Shown here: positions 9,375 through 16,728 of the stretch, piece after piece
How the letters are laid out: each line of letters starts with the position of its first letter
Numbering within the stretch: the first letter of the stretch is position 1
Assembly: GCF_021233055.1 (NCBI RefSeq)
Contig: NZ_CP089543.1
Span: 1 to 64,000 of the forward strand
Length of the DNA: 64,000 nucleotides
Origin: Spirosoma oryzicola
GTDB taxonomy: Bacteria; Bacteroidota; Bacteroidia; Cytophagales; Spirosomataceae
Direction of reading: 5' to 3'
Made by a program: the position numbers and the translations under genes
The notes under the pieces: generated by a model
The model's input: only the letters and a program-made list of their open reading frames with translations
What the model was told of the DNA's origin: nothing
The model's database searches: none

Positions 9375-9670
9375 ACAGGCCACATCACGCGTATTGGCGG
9401 TTAGGACGCAGAAACATTGTCCGAAGACTAAGAGGGTGGGAAAGTCGACCTGTATCTCAGCGAAAATGGCACGTGCTGGCCGCTTTTTTTACCCTTTTGC
9501 TACTGGGTGGGTGGTCAGTGAGTATGAATCTTTCGCAAGAGCCGCCTGTCCTGCCTTACTCTTTCTCCAAGGGTCAACCATCAAATCCGAATGTATCTAA
9601 TCATTCAGAAACCCAACGTGAAACTCATGAACCTTACCGATCCGACTCAACCAGAAAATCACATCGATAA
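9371..9670 (+). CDS. TraL-like small membrane protein
   Basis: A 99-residue protein with a basic N-terminus, one membrane segment (about 34-52, HVLAAFFTLLLLGGWSVSM) and a polar tail. A small single-pass protein at this place, between TraK and TraM, is called TraL in Bacteroidetes elements (DUF3989-type). It begins in the stop codon of traK (ATGA) and its 3' end overlaps the start of traM by about 44 bases in another frame, an unusually deep overlap for this operon. Confidence 0.65.
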   Translation: MNRPHHAYWRLGRRNIVRRLRGWESRPVSQRKWHVLAAFFTLLLLGGWSVSMNLSQEPPVLPYSFSKGQPSNPNVSNHSETQRETHEPYRSDSTRKSHR

Positions 9671-10949
9671 TCCTTTACCTGAGGATACGCCTGATGCGAC
9701 AGAAGCACCAACGGCTCGCAAATCGTTTCAGGACGTTTTAAAAGACAAACGGTTTTGGATGACAGCACCCGTGTTGTTACTCGCGTTGGGCTCAACCGGG
9801 TACTTCCTAATTGTAGGGTCCGAGGGGAAACAAAAGCCCTTAATTAATAATGTGAACGCAACGATTCCTAACGCCCAAACCGACAGCGTACCTAAGTCTA
9901 AGTTGGAGTTACAGGCAGCGGAACAGCGACAAGGCTTAAACAGTCAGACTACCGTCAACGGTATGCAAACAGGTGTTGTAGCTGCACTGCCTGAAGCATT
10001 GCCCTCAACGGGTTTGCCGACTACCCTTGACCCCTACGTATACAAGCAAAAACGGATGCCCGATGCAATCGATCCGGAATTTGCCGCGATGGACTCGTTG
10101 TATAACCCTTCGCCCCCTTCACGGCAAAACAGGGTAGGAGGTAGGCCCCGTTCAACAAATCGGATTCGGCCGGTATCTACAGGCTACCCAGAAACAGGAC
10201 TCCCAGAAGAATTTGACGAGGAGGCATTGCCCAGACGGGATATGCAGAAACAAGTAGAAGATAGACAGCGACTACTGGCATTATTGACAGAGTACAAGCG
10301 GGACAAAGAAGCCAAGGCGGCTATTGCCCGCGAAGGGGAGCGGCCGCGTAAGGCAGAATCAGGAGCTGTCGTCTCTACGTTGGGGGAAACCACCAATCGA
10401 CGATTGAATGGTTTCTATGGGCTATACACACAGGACCAGAAAGGGGGTCAGGAATCAGCTTTAATGGAAGATCTGGGCACCATCCGGGCAGTCATTCATC
10501 AAGATCAGCAAATTACTGATGGAGGACGGGTACAGCTTCGCCTACTGGAGCCAGTGACTGTACGTGGTACTCTCATTCCGGCCAATACACTGGTTTTCGG
10601 TACTGGCAGTTTTGGAACGGAACGCGTGGGTATCACGCTGAGTAATCTTCAGTACGAAGGACACATATTTCCAATCAAACTCACAGTGCATGATATGGAC
10701 GGTATGCCTGGCGTGTTCGTACCGAACGTACTGGCTGCCCAGGAAGGAAAGCAACTTCTGGGACAGACGATTAGCGGGGCTAACTACAATCTGAATGGTA
10801 CCTCAGCCAGTAGTGCCAAAGCAGCCGCAACAATGGCCGGCATATCAGCTGCGCAGTCAGGCCTGTCTGGTGCTCGAAGCATTCTTCAACGAAAGATTGT
10901 CCAACAGAAGGCAACGCTGAAAGGAAACTATTATGTACTGCTCAAATGA
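9627..10949 (+). CDS. traM: TraM-like transfer protein (VirB10-like)
   Basis: A 440-residue protein of the TraM family of Bacteroidetes conjugative elements. It has a cytoplasmic N-terminus, one membrane helix near residues 44-62 (FWMTAPVLLLALGSTGYFL), a long Pro/Gln-rich periplasmic linker and an ordered C-terminal domain (about 260-440) with an outer-membrane-core-like part ending in KATLKGNYYVLLK. TraM is the VirB10 counterpart that joins inner and outer membrane parts of the channel. The start at 9627 (MNLTDPTQ) is preferred over the frame extension to 9591, which would lie wholly inside the upstream gene. Confidence 0.85.
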   Translation: MNLTDPTQPENHIDNPLPEDTPDATEAPTARKSFQDVLKDKRFWMTAPVLLLALGSTGYFLIVGSEGKQKPLINNVNATIPNAQTDSVPKSKLELQAAEQRQGLNSQTTVNGMQTGVVAALPEALPSTGLPTTLDPYVYKQKRMPDAIDPEFAAMDSLYNPSPPSRQNRVGGRPRSTNRIRPVSTGYPETGLPEEFDEEALPRRDMQKQVEDRQRLLALLTEYKRDKEAKAAIAREGERPRKAESGAVVSTLGETTNRRLNGFYGLYTQDQKGGQESALMEDLGTIRAVIHQDQQITDGGRVQLRLLEPVTVRGTLIPANTLVFGTGSFGTERVGITLSNLQYEGHIFPIKLTVHDMDGMPGVFVPNVLAAQEGKQLLGQTISGANYNLNGTSASSAKAAATMAGISAAQSGLSGARSILQRKIVQQKATLKGNYYVLLK

Positions 10950-10975
10950 GCTTAGCCAGTTAATTACTGAACAAT

Positions 10976-12094
10976 ATGAAACGACTTATTTTTTCTGTAA
11001 GCGCGCTCCTCATCCTATCGGGTCCGGGTATGGCGCAGCGTAAACCAACGTATAATAAGCGTACGTACGCAAAATTGATAAACAAACAGGACGTGCCAGC
11101 CCGGTCTCCCGTCCCTGATAACCTTGTGCTACTGGTTCAGCAAAAAACGGTTGGTAAGCCAGACAGCACGCTTCGAGCTGAACGTAAGTTTGCCGTGAAC
11201 GTACCCGAGAATAAGCTGGTATCGGCATCAGGGGCTCAGCGCACTTCCCCAGAAGCCCTTATTCAACCCCAGCACATAATCCGCTCGTACTACGTCGATT
11301 TGGCGTACAACAAAACGGTATCAATCATTTTCCCAACGGCCGTGCGGTCGGTAGACCTGGGAAGCCGCAGCATCATGGCCGACAAAGCGGCTGATGTAGA
11401 AAACGTACTGAAAGTAAAAGCGTCGCAAATCGGCTTCAACGAAACTAACTTTTCGGTAATGACTACCGACGGCAAGTTCTACAGCTTCGTGGTCAACTAC
11501 AATGAAACGCCAGCGGTCCTAGCTCTCAACCTGGCAGGGTCTGGAAATACAAAGCTGGGAAGCCAGGGCAGTCAGATTAACTTAAACGATCGCACCCAAT
11601 CTGTAAATGGTCTCGATGGCCAGGAAGGAAACATTCAGTTCGCGGGCGTGAAAGCAACGCAGTCTGACATCGTTTATGCAAGTGATCGGATACTACACAA
11701 TCGAAGTCGGGGTAAACGGGGAACCGAATCCAACAAGATGGAAGCACGTTTACGGGGCCTATATGTGAAAGATAACGTACTTTACTACCGGCTAGCCATC
11801 GAGAACGAATCGAATCTAAACTACGACATCGATTACGTGCGGTACTTCGTCGTTGATGGCAAAACGGCAAAACTGACCTCCCGGCAGGAAATTGAATTAC
11901 GGCCAATCTATGTGCATAATGAAGCAATTACGACGGTGCGTGGGCATCAGAAGATAGAGCGCGTATATGCCTTTCAGCGGTTTACAATTCCGGGCAACAA
12001 GCAGTTACTGATTGTGATTGGTGAACAGAACGGTGGTCGTGAACTGGCGTTTCAGGTACAGAACAAGGACATCATGAAGGCCCGCCCATTATAA
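10976..12094 (+). CDS. traN: TraN-like outer-membrane-complex protein (VirB9-like)
   Basis: A 372-residue exported protein with a signal peptide (LIFSVSALLILSGPGMAQ) and a mature beta-rich domain from about residue 105 to the end. It holds the place of TraN (DUF4138), the VirB9 counterpart of Bacteroidetes transfer systems. It is the last gene of the operon seen here: a strong hairpin follows 21 bases after the stop. The usual TraO, TraP and TraQ genes do not follow, so they are either elsewhere on the plasmid or absent. Confidence 0.88.
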   Translation: MKRLIFSVSALLILSGPGMAQRKPTYNKRTYAKLINKQDVPARSPVPDNLVLLVQQKTVGKPDSTLRAERKFAVNVPENKLVSASGAQRTSPEALIQPQHIIRSYYVDLAYNKTVSIIFPTAVRSVDLGSRSIMADKAADVENVLKVKASQIGFNETNFSVMTTDGKFYSFVVNYNETPAVLALNLAGSGNTKLGSQGSQINLNDRTQSVNGLDGQEGNIQFAGVKATQSDIVYASDRILHNRSRGKRGTESNKMEARLRGLYVKDNVLYYRLAIENESNLNYDIDYVRYFVVDGKTAKLTSRQEIELRPIYVHNEAITTVRGHQKIERVYAFQRFTIPGNKQLLIVIGEQNGGRELAFQVQNKDIMKARPL

Positions 12095-12115
12095 GCGCAC
12101 TCTCTTTCAAACAGA

Positions 12116-12140
12116 AAAGCTCCGTCACAAGCGGAGCTTT
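12116..12140. terminator. Terminator after the tra operon
   Basis: A perfect 9-bp stem, AAAGCTCCG (12116-12124) with CGGAGCTTT (12132-12140) and a 7-base loop. It stands between the end of traN and the end of the leftward 46-residue gene, so it probably serves both. T residues flank both sides. Confidence 0.8.
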
Positions 12141-12158
12141 CTGCATTTTCAGGATTCT

Positions 12159-12299
12159 TTACCGACGTTCTTGCTGGCGTAACCGACGGCTCATCTGATC
12201 AATATCATGTTGCAGCTTGTCAACACGCTGTCGTTGACGTTGCTGCACAAAGCCACGAATGAAGAAAAACAGGAAGAAAACTACGAATCCAATTACCAT
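12159..12299 (-). CDS. Small single-pass membrane protein (46 aa)
   Basis: A short frame with a hydrophobic start (VIGFVVFFLFFFI) followed by a basic, Gln/Arg-rich helix (QQRQRQRVDKLQHDIDQMSRR) that should form an amphipathic coiled coil in the cytoplasm. A purine-rich ribosome site, AAAGGAG, stands 8 bases before the ATG, and the gene ends next to the tra terminator. I know no function; such small membrane-plus-coiled-coil proteins often act as adaptors or regulators. The good ribosome site and coherent membrane-then-charged composition support it being real. Confidence 0.6.
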   Translation of the reverse strand: MVIGFVVFFLFFFIRGFVQQRQRQRVDKLQHDIDQMSRRLRQQERR

Positions 12300-12533
12300 C
12301 GCTCACACTCCTTTCTACCCGTTGAACAGTTTTAAGTCTATTTAACCGAAAAGTATGATAAAATGTAATTGTTGTCAAGTGTTACCAGCGTCAGATTCTA
12401 TTTAAAGAGTAGATCCTGCTCCCTGCTGTACGTGCTTTTACCTGATGTCTGGTATGTTCCGTTGATCGTAAGGGTTGGGTGAATTGGTTGTGATTTTATG
12501 AGTTGTGAATTTACGATAGACTTTTAAAATTAT

Positions 12534-12557
12534 GTGGCCGGGCTTTCACCCGGCCAC
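12534..12557 (-). terminator. Terminator after ardC
   Basis: A 9-bp GC-rich stem, GTGGCCGGG with CCCGGCCAC, placed 8 bases after the ardC stop and followed on the minus strand by an A/T-rich tract with a short T run. Confidence 0.75.
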
Positions 12558-12564
12558 GTTCGTG

Positions 12565-13524
12565 TTAGGCCTCTACAGTATCCGGCTCGACTTCTTCAGT
12601 TACGTTATTTAACACATAATTGACCGCTTTCTGAGCCTGGCCCGATGCCCGGAAAATTAGCGTTTTGTCGCCTTTCAAAGCCAACAGCCAATTTTGCAGG
12701 TACGCGGCTGCATTGGTCAAAAGCCGGTGATCTGTCAGGTTAAGGCCGCAACTGCTGGCCAGATAACAGGCTCCAATTTCGGCTGTTAATTCTTCTTTGG
12801 CGTATAACTCCCCACCAAACCCGTCAGAATGAACCAACTCCTCCCGGTTCAAGCGGTCGCGGTGGCCAGTCGAGTGAATCAGTTCATGAAACAAAACGCA
12901 GTAATAAGCTTCCAGGCAATCGAAAGCAGTAGGGCGGGGCATATTGACAATATCGAGCAACGGGCTGTAATAGGCACGGGCGGGATCAACATGCACAATT
13001 TCGGGCGCATTTGAATAACCTGCATGTACGGCATCACAGGCATTGTAGCTATACACTTCGTCAAGGGCATCAGGTGTTTTCAACTCTGGCAAATCAATAG
13101 TTACCCCTTCGACGTCGGCTACATTGAAAACAAAATAGTGCTTAAGGAGCGGAACACCAACCTTTTTAGTTTTTGTCTCGCCTTTGCTGTTTGTTACCTC
13201 CTTTTCTTTCTCCAGCACACTCCAGAAAACGACAAGATTACCCCGCGCACCTTTGCGAATGTTACCTCCTAATTCTGTTGCCTGTTTGAATGTCAGAAAA
13301 TACGGGCGTTCATAGCTAGCGCATCCCAAAAGGACACTATTGATACCCGTATAGGGGCGTTTGCTGATGTAATTTTGAGCCACCTCAACCTGCCCACCTT
13401 TCAGGATACCCCACCGTTTGCGCCATGGGATACGGCCTTTTTCAAGCTCGTCGACGATGAGATCAGTAACACGGGCGTATAGATCCACACTGCCCCGCTG
13501 TGCGGAAGCCTTTGCATTCTGCAT
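12565..13524 (-). CDS. ardC: ArdC-type antirestriction protein
   Basis: A 319-residue protein with an N-terminal ArdC-type ssDNA-binding domain (about 10-115, with RIPWRKRW and the TGINSVLL region) and a C-terminal zincin-like metallopeptidase domain. HELIHSTGH is at residues 213-221, with zinc ligands H213 and H217 and catalytic E214; ELTAEIGACYL follows. ArdC proteins shield incoming plasmid DNA from host restriction. I chose the ATG at 13524 (MQNAKASAQRG) because the longer frame back to 13569 would run through the shared leader downstream of the promoter. Its leader is repeated in front of the 15.3-kb gene, so the two units are probably regulated together, for example on entry into a new host. 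Confidence 0.88.
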   Translation of the reverse strand: MQNAKASAQRGSVDLYARVTDLIVDELEKGRIPWRKRWGILKGGQVEVAQNYISKRPYTGINSVLLGCASYERPYFLTFKQATELGGNIRKGARGNLVVFWSVLEKEKEVTNSKGETKTKKVGVPLLKHYFVFNVADVEGVTIDLPELKTPDALDEVYSYNACDAVHAGYSNAPEIVHVDPARAYYSPLLDIVNMPRPTAFDCLEAYYCVLFHELIHSTGHRDRLNREELVHSDGFGGELYAKEELTAEIGACYLASSCGLNLTDHRLLTNAAAYLQNWLLALKGDKTLIFRASGQAQKAVNYVLNNVTEEVEPDTVEA

Positions 13525-13529
13525 TATAA

Positions 13530-13575
13530 TCGCCCGAAGTAACACGTCGGTGCCGCGCAATAGGAACACTATAAA
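13530..13575 (-). repeat. Shared 46-nt promoter-leader, copy 1
   Basis: This 46-base segment upstream of ardC occurs again at 15329-15374 with a single base difference. On the minus strand it runs from the -7 box into the 5' untranslated leader (core GCGCGGCACCGACGTGTTAC). Genes after the two copies are unrelated, so the identity is in the control region and not in the protein. Confidence 0.9.
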
Positions 13576-13602
13576 GATACGAAAACAGCGCCACCCCTAC
13601 AA
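13572..13602 (-). promoter_or_regulatory. Promoter of ardC
   Basis: Read on the minus strand: TTG at 13602-13600, exactly 20 bases, then TATCTTTA at 13579-13572. This resembles the Bacteroidetes -33 TTTG / -7 TAnnTTTG promoter, with a mismatch at the last base. The second copy of the leader has the same boxes with the same 20-base spacing, which supports the call. Confidence 0.6.
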
Positions 13603-13734
13603 GATATATAGCTGCTATACAGAACTTTACACCTAACCCTTCGCCCCCTTTCGTCTTTAAGCTTTGTGTAAAAGAAGTGTATCTCCAGTGGCAAAAGTTG
13701 TGCGTGCTTTAGTGATAGCGTTCATCGTGAATGG

Positions 13735-13884
13735 AGGGCCACTCTTCAGTGGCTATCCGGGATGTAGAATTAGGTCATACGGCTCCGCAGTTGCAAGGAG
13801 TGGTATGACCCGTGAAACGCGTGTGCAGCCCGCAGAAAGTTAAAACGCCTGAGTCAGAGGCTTCCTGGCTCAGGCGTTTTTTGA
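13735..13884 (+). ncRNA. Structured small-RNA candidate
   Basis: No reading frame is present, but three stems stand in a row on the + strand. GCCACT/AGTGGC closes a CTTC tetraloop (13738-13753). GGTCATAC (13773-13780) pairs with GTATGACC (13803-13810) and continues in an inner CTCC/GGAG stem. An 11-bp stem (13843-13853 with 13869-13879) is followed by a T run, as in a factor-independent terminator. It lies between two leftward genes, in antisense sense to neither. A plasmid regulatory RNA is the natural reading; the 5' end is not defined. Confidence 0.45.
13843..13882. terminator. Strong hairpin terminator
   Basis: An 11-bp perfect stem, AAACGCCTGAG (13843-13853) with CTCAGGCGTTT (13869-13879), followed on the + strand by a run of six T and on the minus strand by four T. 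It can end the leftward gene at 13888 and also any rightward RNA from the 13.7-kb region. Confidence 0.8.
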
Positions 13885-13887
13885 TGC

Positions 13888-14301
13888 CTATATTTTTTCG
13901 AGATACTCGACACTAACTTCTGCTTCGCGTTGCTCCTGGTCAATACTGACCGTAACATTGAAACGACTATAGCCGGTCACGATGCCGGTGGCTCCAGTAC
14001 TGGTTAACCGCACTCGGTCACCAACGGCTGGTTTTGGTGGCAGTGGTTTGTAGAACCGTTTAAAATGTTTGCAGTAAGTCAAACCAAGTTGCCCGGCACG
14101 GTTGAACAAATAGCGCCAAGCTAGGCGGTACTCTTCACCGGCAAATTTCCAGTAGTACCCCTTAACGAGGTCTTTGCCCGCTACGGTCAGTTGGTTGTCT
14201 TCAGTCATACCAGTAACTCGAATCCTGAATTCTTCCAGCGTTCTGGCGGGTGGGGTAGGAGCGGAGTAGGCTGACCCCTGAGAGTTTTGTGTGTTGACCA
14301 T
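13888..14301 (-). CDS. Unknown plasmid protein
   Basis: A 137-residue protein I do not recognise. The N-terminal 22 residues are rich in Ser, Pro and Gln. The middle (about 45-95) is basic and aromatic, and the C-terminal part, from AVGDRVRLTSTGATGIVTGY, looks like a small SH3/KOW-like beta barrel of the sort that binds nucleic acid or protein. It is the last gene of a leftward run starting near 15.3 kb. A hairpin (14311-14350) separates it from the gene before. Confidence 0.55.
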   Translation of the reverse strand: MVNTQNSQGSAYSAPTPPARTLEEFRIRVTGMTEDNQLTVAGKDLVKGYYWKFAGEEYRLAWRYLFNRAGQLGLTYCKHFKRFYKPLPPKPAVGDRVRLTSTGATGIVTGYSRFNVTVSIDQEQREAEVSVEYLEKI

Positions 14302-14310
14302 TGCTTTAGT

Positions 14311-14350
14311 TGCCCGACTCCGAAACGGACGACCGGTCAGGAGTCGGGCA
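14311..14350. repeat. Intergenic 11-bp inverted repeat
   Basis: TGCCCGACTCC (14311-14321) pairs perfectly with GGAGTCGGGCA (14340-14350) across an 18-base loop. No T run follows on either strand, so it is more likely an mRNA-processing, stability or partial-attenuation hairpin between two co-transcribed leftward genes than a full terminator. Confidence 0.55.
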
Positions 14351-14360
14351 TTAAATGGTT

Positions 14361-14657
14361 TTAGTGATTATTCATGGTTGCTGTGTCAAAATAGCCCTGA
14401 ATCATGTGGGCCAGATATAGGTCGATTGTTTCACTATCTATACCCGTGTACTGATTAACCTGCTCAATCCATGCTTTTCCGATCTGCGCATCAATCCGAC
14501 AAGCGGCCAAACGAATCAGCTTTTCATTCCCTGCTACCAGGCATATCAGGTCAGCCGGGGTAATAGCAAAAACTGGGGCTATTCGGACCATGTGAAAGGC
14601 CACGTAAGTAGGGTCTGCCGTTAGTCGATTCCATAAATTTGCTTGTGATGTTTCCAT
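14361..14657 (-). CDS. Unknown plasmid protein
   Basis: A 98-residue, probably all-helical soluble protein with no motif I can name. It stands 11 bases after the stop of the preceding leftward gene, in the same short operon of plasmid unknowns downstream of the shared promoter-leader. Its reading frame has normal codon use with an ATG start. Confidence 0.5.
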   Translation of the reverse strand: METSQANLWNRLTADPTYVAFHMVRIAPVFAITPADLICLVAGNEKLIRLAACRIDAQIGKAWIEQVNQYTGIDSETIDLYLAHMIQGYFDTATMNNH

Positions 14658-14668
14658 AGGCTTGAGCG

Positions 14669-15049
14669 TTACTCTTTAAGGGTGAAGTTCTCATCAACAT
14701 CATGCACGAGATCGGTAGGTACGTATGATAGTTCTAAACCCGTTATGCGCTCAATTGTAGAAATCAATTCCTGTGCCTTTACCTGCTCAATGACTATTTC
14801 GGTAAACTGCTGATGGTTGATAATGAAAAAGCTAACCTGATATCCGACTCCATTCTGATGGCCTTCCACCCGAATTGATGTAAACCGGGTGCCTTTCATT
14901 TTCCATTGCAACGCATTCTTGCGGTTATCTGGCTTCAACGTTGTTGCCTTCATTCGAGCGAAAGCAACCTGACCAATTTGATTATAAATTGCATGGACAC
15001 ATGGTTTCATCACCTGTCTCGGTTGGCAAATAGAATAGTTGCCGTTCAT
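14669..15049 (-). CDS. Unknown plasmid protein
   Basis: A 126-residue soluble protein without a recognised domain. The middle is beta-rich (about 45-85, with FTSIRVEG and GYQVSFFIIN) and the C-terminus acidic. The ATG at 15049 overlaps the stop of the gene before as ATGA, typical of translational coupling, so I prefer it to the ATG four codons earlier at 15061. It is the second gene of the operon driven by the repeated promoter-leader. Confidence 0.5.
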   Translation of the reverse strand: MNGNYSICQPRQVMKPCVHAIYNQIGQVAFARMKATTLKPDNRKNALQWKMKGTRFTSIRVEGHQNGVGYQVSFFIINHQQFTEIVIEQVKAQELISTIERITGLELSYVPTDLVHDVDENFTLKE

Positions 15050-15324
15050 AGCTGGGAGCATTGGCCGCCAACTCGACGGGTTTGTTGATAAAGGAAAAAC
15101 AAGGTGGCTTCGATGGCTTTACCAAACAGCCAATCCGCTTCGTCTGGGTCACATTGGTGAGCCGGGTTTTCAATGTCGGCGGCTTCTAGTCCCCGCCACA
15201 TATCAGCATCAGCAAAAGGGTCAGAGAACACAAATCCCTGCTCCCGCGCCTGGGTAATCAGGTCGCGATTTAGGCGGTTGTCAATACCCCGCCTTATCGG
15301 GCAGGTCGCTACTGAATACATCAT
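15046..15324 (-). CDS. Unknown plasmid protein under the shared leader
   Basis: A 92-residue soluble protein, not recognised. It is acidic in the middle and carries a run of Asp, Glu and aromatic residues (FSDPFADADMWRGLEAADIE). Its ATG follows 5 bases after the second copy of the 46-base leader that also precedes ardC, so it heads the operon reaching to 13888. Its control together with an antirestriction gene suggests an early-entry or maintenance role, which is inference. Confidence 0.55.
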   Translation of the reverse strand: MMYSVATCPIRRGIDNRLNRDLITQAREQGFVFSDPFADADMWRGLEAADIENPAHQCDPDEADWLFGKAIEATLFFLYQQTRRVGGQCSQL

Positions 15325-15328
15325 GGAT

Positions 15329-15374
15329 TCGCCCGAAGTAACACGTCGGTGCCGCGCAATGGGAACACTATAAA
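15329..15374 (-). repeat. Shared 46-nt promoter-leader, copy 2
   Basis: The second copy of the ardC leader, identical to 13530-13575 except for one base. It contains the -7 box and the untranslated leader of the 15.3-kb operon. Confidence 0.9.
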
Positions 15375-15401
15375 AATACCCCTTATTAGGCGGTATGGCA
15401 A
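15371..15401 (-). promoter_or_regulatory. Promoter of the 15.3-kb operon
   Basis: On the minus strand: TTG (15401-15399), 20 bases, TATTTTTA (15378-15371). Spacing and position relative to the repeated leader are the same as at ardC, although the 20-base spacer has a different sequence. This suggests that the boxes and the leader, not the spacer, are kept. Confidence 0.6.
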
Positions 15402-15581
15402 GGTTTCAGGAAGATACAGTCGAAGCCTTTGCCCCCTTTCGTCAACTGCTATGCGTGTTATAATTACCTCCACTAGTGCTACCTAAGAGCGACCCATGAA
15501 TTAAAGCATTATAGATGTCGGTTCCTTGTGTAAAATCAATGTAATGGTGTTAGCCTGCTAGCCCTAATTGGAGGACAAATC

Positions 15582-15791
15582 TTAGTCTTCAAGAAAATTG
15601 CTCTCAATCACCAAATTGGTTGGAGTACTCATTATCTCCATATTATGAGTACACAAAGTTGACTCATAAGTATCAAGAAAATCCTGAATATGTTGTGTTA
15701 TATTGCTTATTTTTACTAAAATAATGCTTTTACAGCTAGTAAAGGGTGTTTTTAATTTATCAGCATCAAGTTCATAATGGATTAGTGCCAT
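15582..15791 (-). CDS. Doubtful small protein
   Basis: A 69-residue frame, mostly helical and hydrophilic, with no recognised motif. It stands alone in an otherwise non-coding area near the origin, with codon use like the A+T-rich surroundings. It could be a copy-control or small unknown protein or a chance frame; I cannot tell. Confidence 0.3.
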   Translation of the reverse strand: MALIHYELDADKLKTPFTSCKSIILVKISNITQHIQDFLDTYESTLCTHNMEIMSTPTNLVIESNFLED

Positions 15792-15933
15792 AAATAGAAA
15801 ACAGCTGATTCGCCGACATTATCATCAATTTGAAGTTGGATAAGAAGACTTATCAGGGATTGGTACAGGCAAGTATGGCCCAGTAAAAATCGAGTATCTG
15901 TTTAAAAGCTTGTACCGTTAAAATCCTTCAAGA

Positions 15934-16222
15934 TGCTTAAACCTACTTTTATCTTGCTTTTAGACTTATGCCGTACAATATCAATTAAATAAGTTTGATA
16001 CTATTGAAAATCAGTTCTTTTGATAAAGCAAGACAAAAGTAGGTTTAAGTACTTTTGTCTTGCGAAACCCCGTTTTAATAACTGACCAGTGCTCGCTTTT
16101 AATCAGAGTCAGCTCGTTCAACTGCAAATTGTAGCCAATCTTTAATCATTTTATCAGATTCAGTACAGGATACAGTAACATAACACTGGCTGTGTATGAA
16201 AATCTACTTTTGTCTTGCTTTA
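15934..16222. repeat. Distal iterons of the replication origin
   Basis: Four more matches to the origin repeat GCAAGATAAAAGTAGGTTTA. One inverted copy is at about 15934-15960; a direct copy at 16025-16047 is met head-on by an inverted half copy (16051-16063), making a perfect 13-bp inverted repeat with a 10-base spacer; one inverted copy is at 16204-16222. They lie on the far side of the 16.7-kb gene from the main array, 1.7-2.1 kb away, and could act in loop-type copy control (handcuffing) by the Rep protein. Confidence 0.75.
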
Positions 16223-16339
16223 TGCTACAGACTACTTAAAAACTATGAAGTATCGGTAGTAATTGCTTGCTTTGCCACAGATTACCAAGGGGCTCTTCTG
16301 GCCGTGTTGTGTTATCTAAGTGGTCGTCATCTGTCACGA

Positions 16340-16531
16340 CTATCTTGATATTACCTTGTTTGAAACGATGATAAAATCAGAATAGTGGTTAATGAAGCCA
16401 TTGATCGATAAGCTACGGCCTTTTTCCAGATCATAGGTTCAGTAGACAACACGTTCCAGATTGGTGATGGCATCGACCACTTTCTTCTCGAACGAATTGA
16501 TCTTCACCTTCCGATGCTGGCCTTGGTCATC
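16340..16531 (-). pseudogene. Possible decayed coding fragment
   Basis: Read leftward, this stretch translates as a plausible protein segment (begins DDQGQHRKVKINSFEKK) with one internal TGA after VVY and a stop near 16340. Composition is higher in G+C than the surroundings. No start or full domain is visible and I cannot name the family. The rest of the gap 15792-16728 holds only the iterons noted separately. Confidence 0.25.
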
Positions 16532-16728
16532 TTAGGTAATTTAGATTATATAATTGAAATACTAATTCGAGTACCCATTTCAGAAATAAATGTTGCAATT
16601 AATGCAATTTTAGATTGGTTAAACTCAGATACAGTTAGTACTGACTTGTATTACAAGATGCAGTTGCCAATAACTGAAACTACTAAATAAAAACCTGCAA
16701 ATTTTTTATACTATATTTAACAAAGGAT

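Noticed and set aside
13525-13569. The longer start of ArdC
   Set aside because: The frame there is the repeated promoter-leader, shared with an unrelated gene, so it is not coding.
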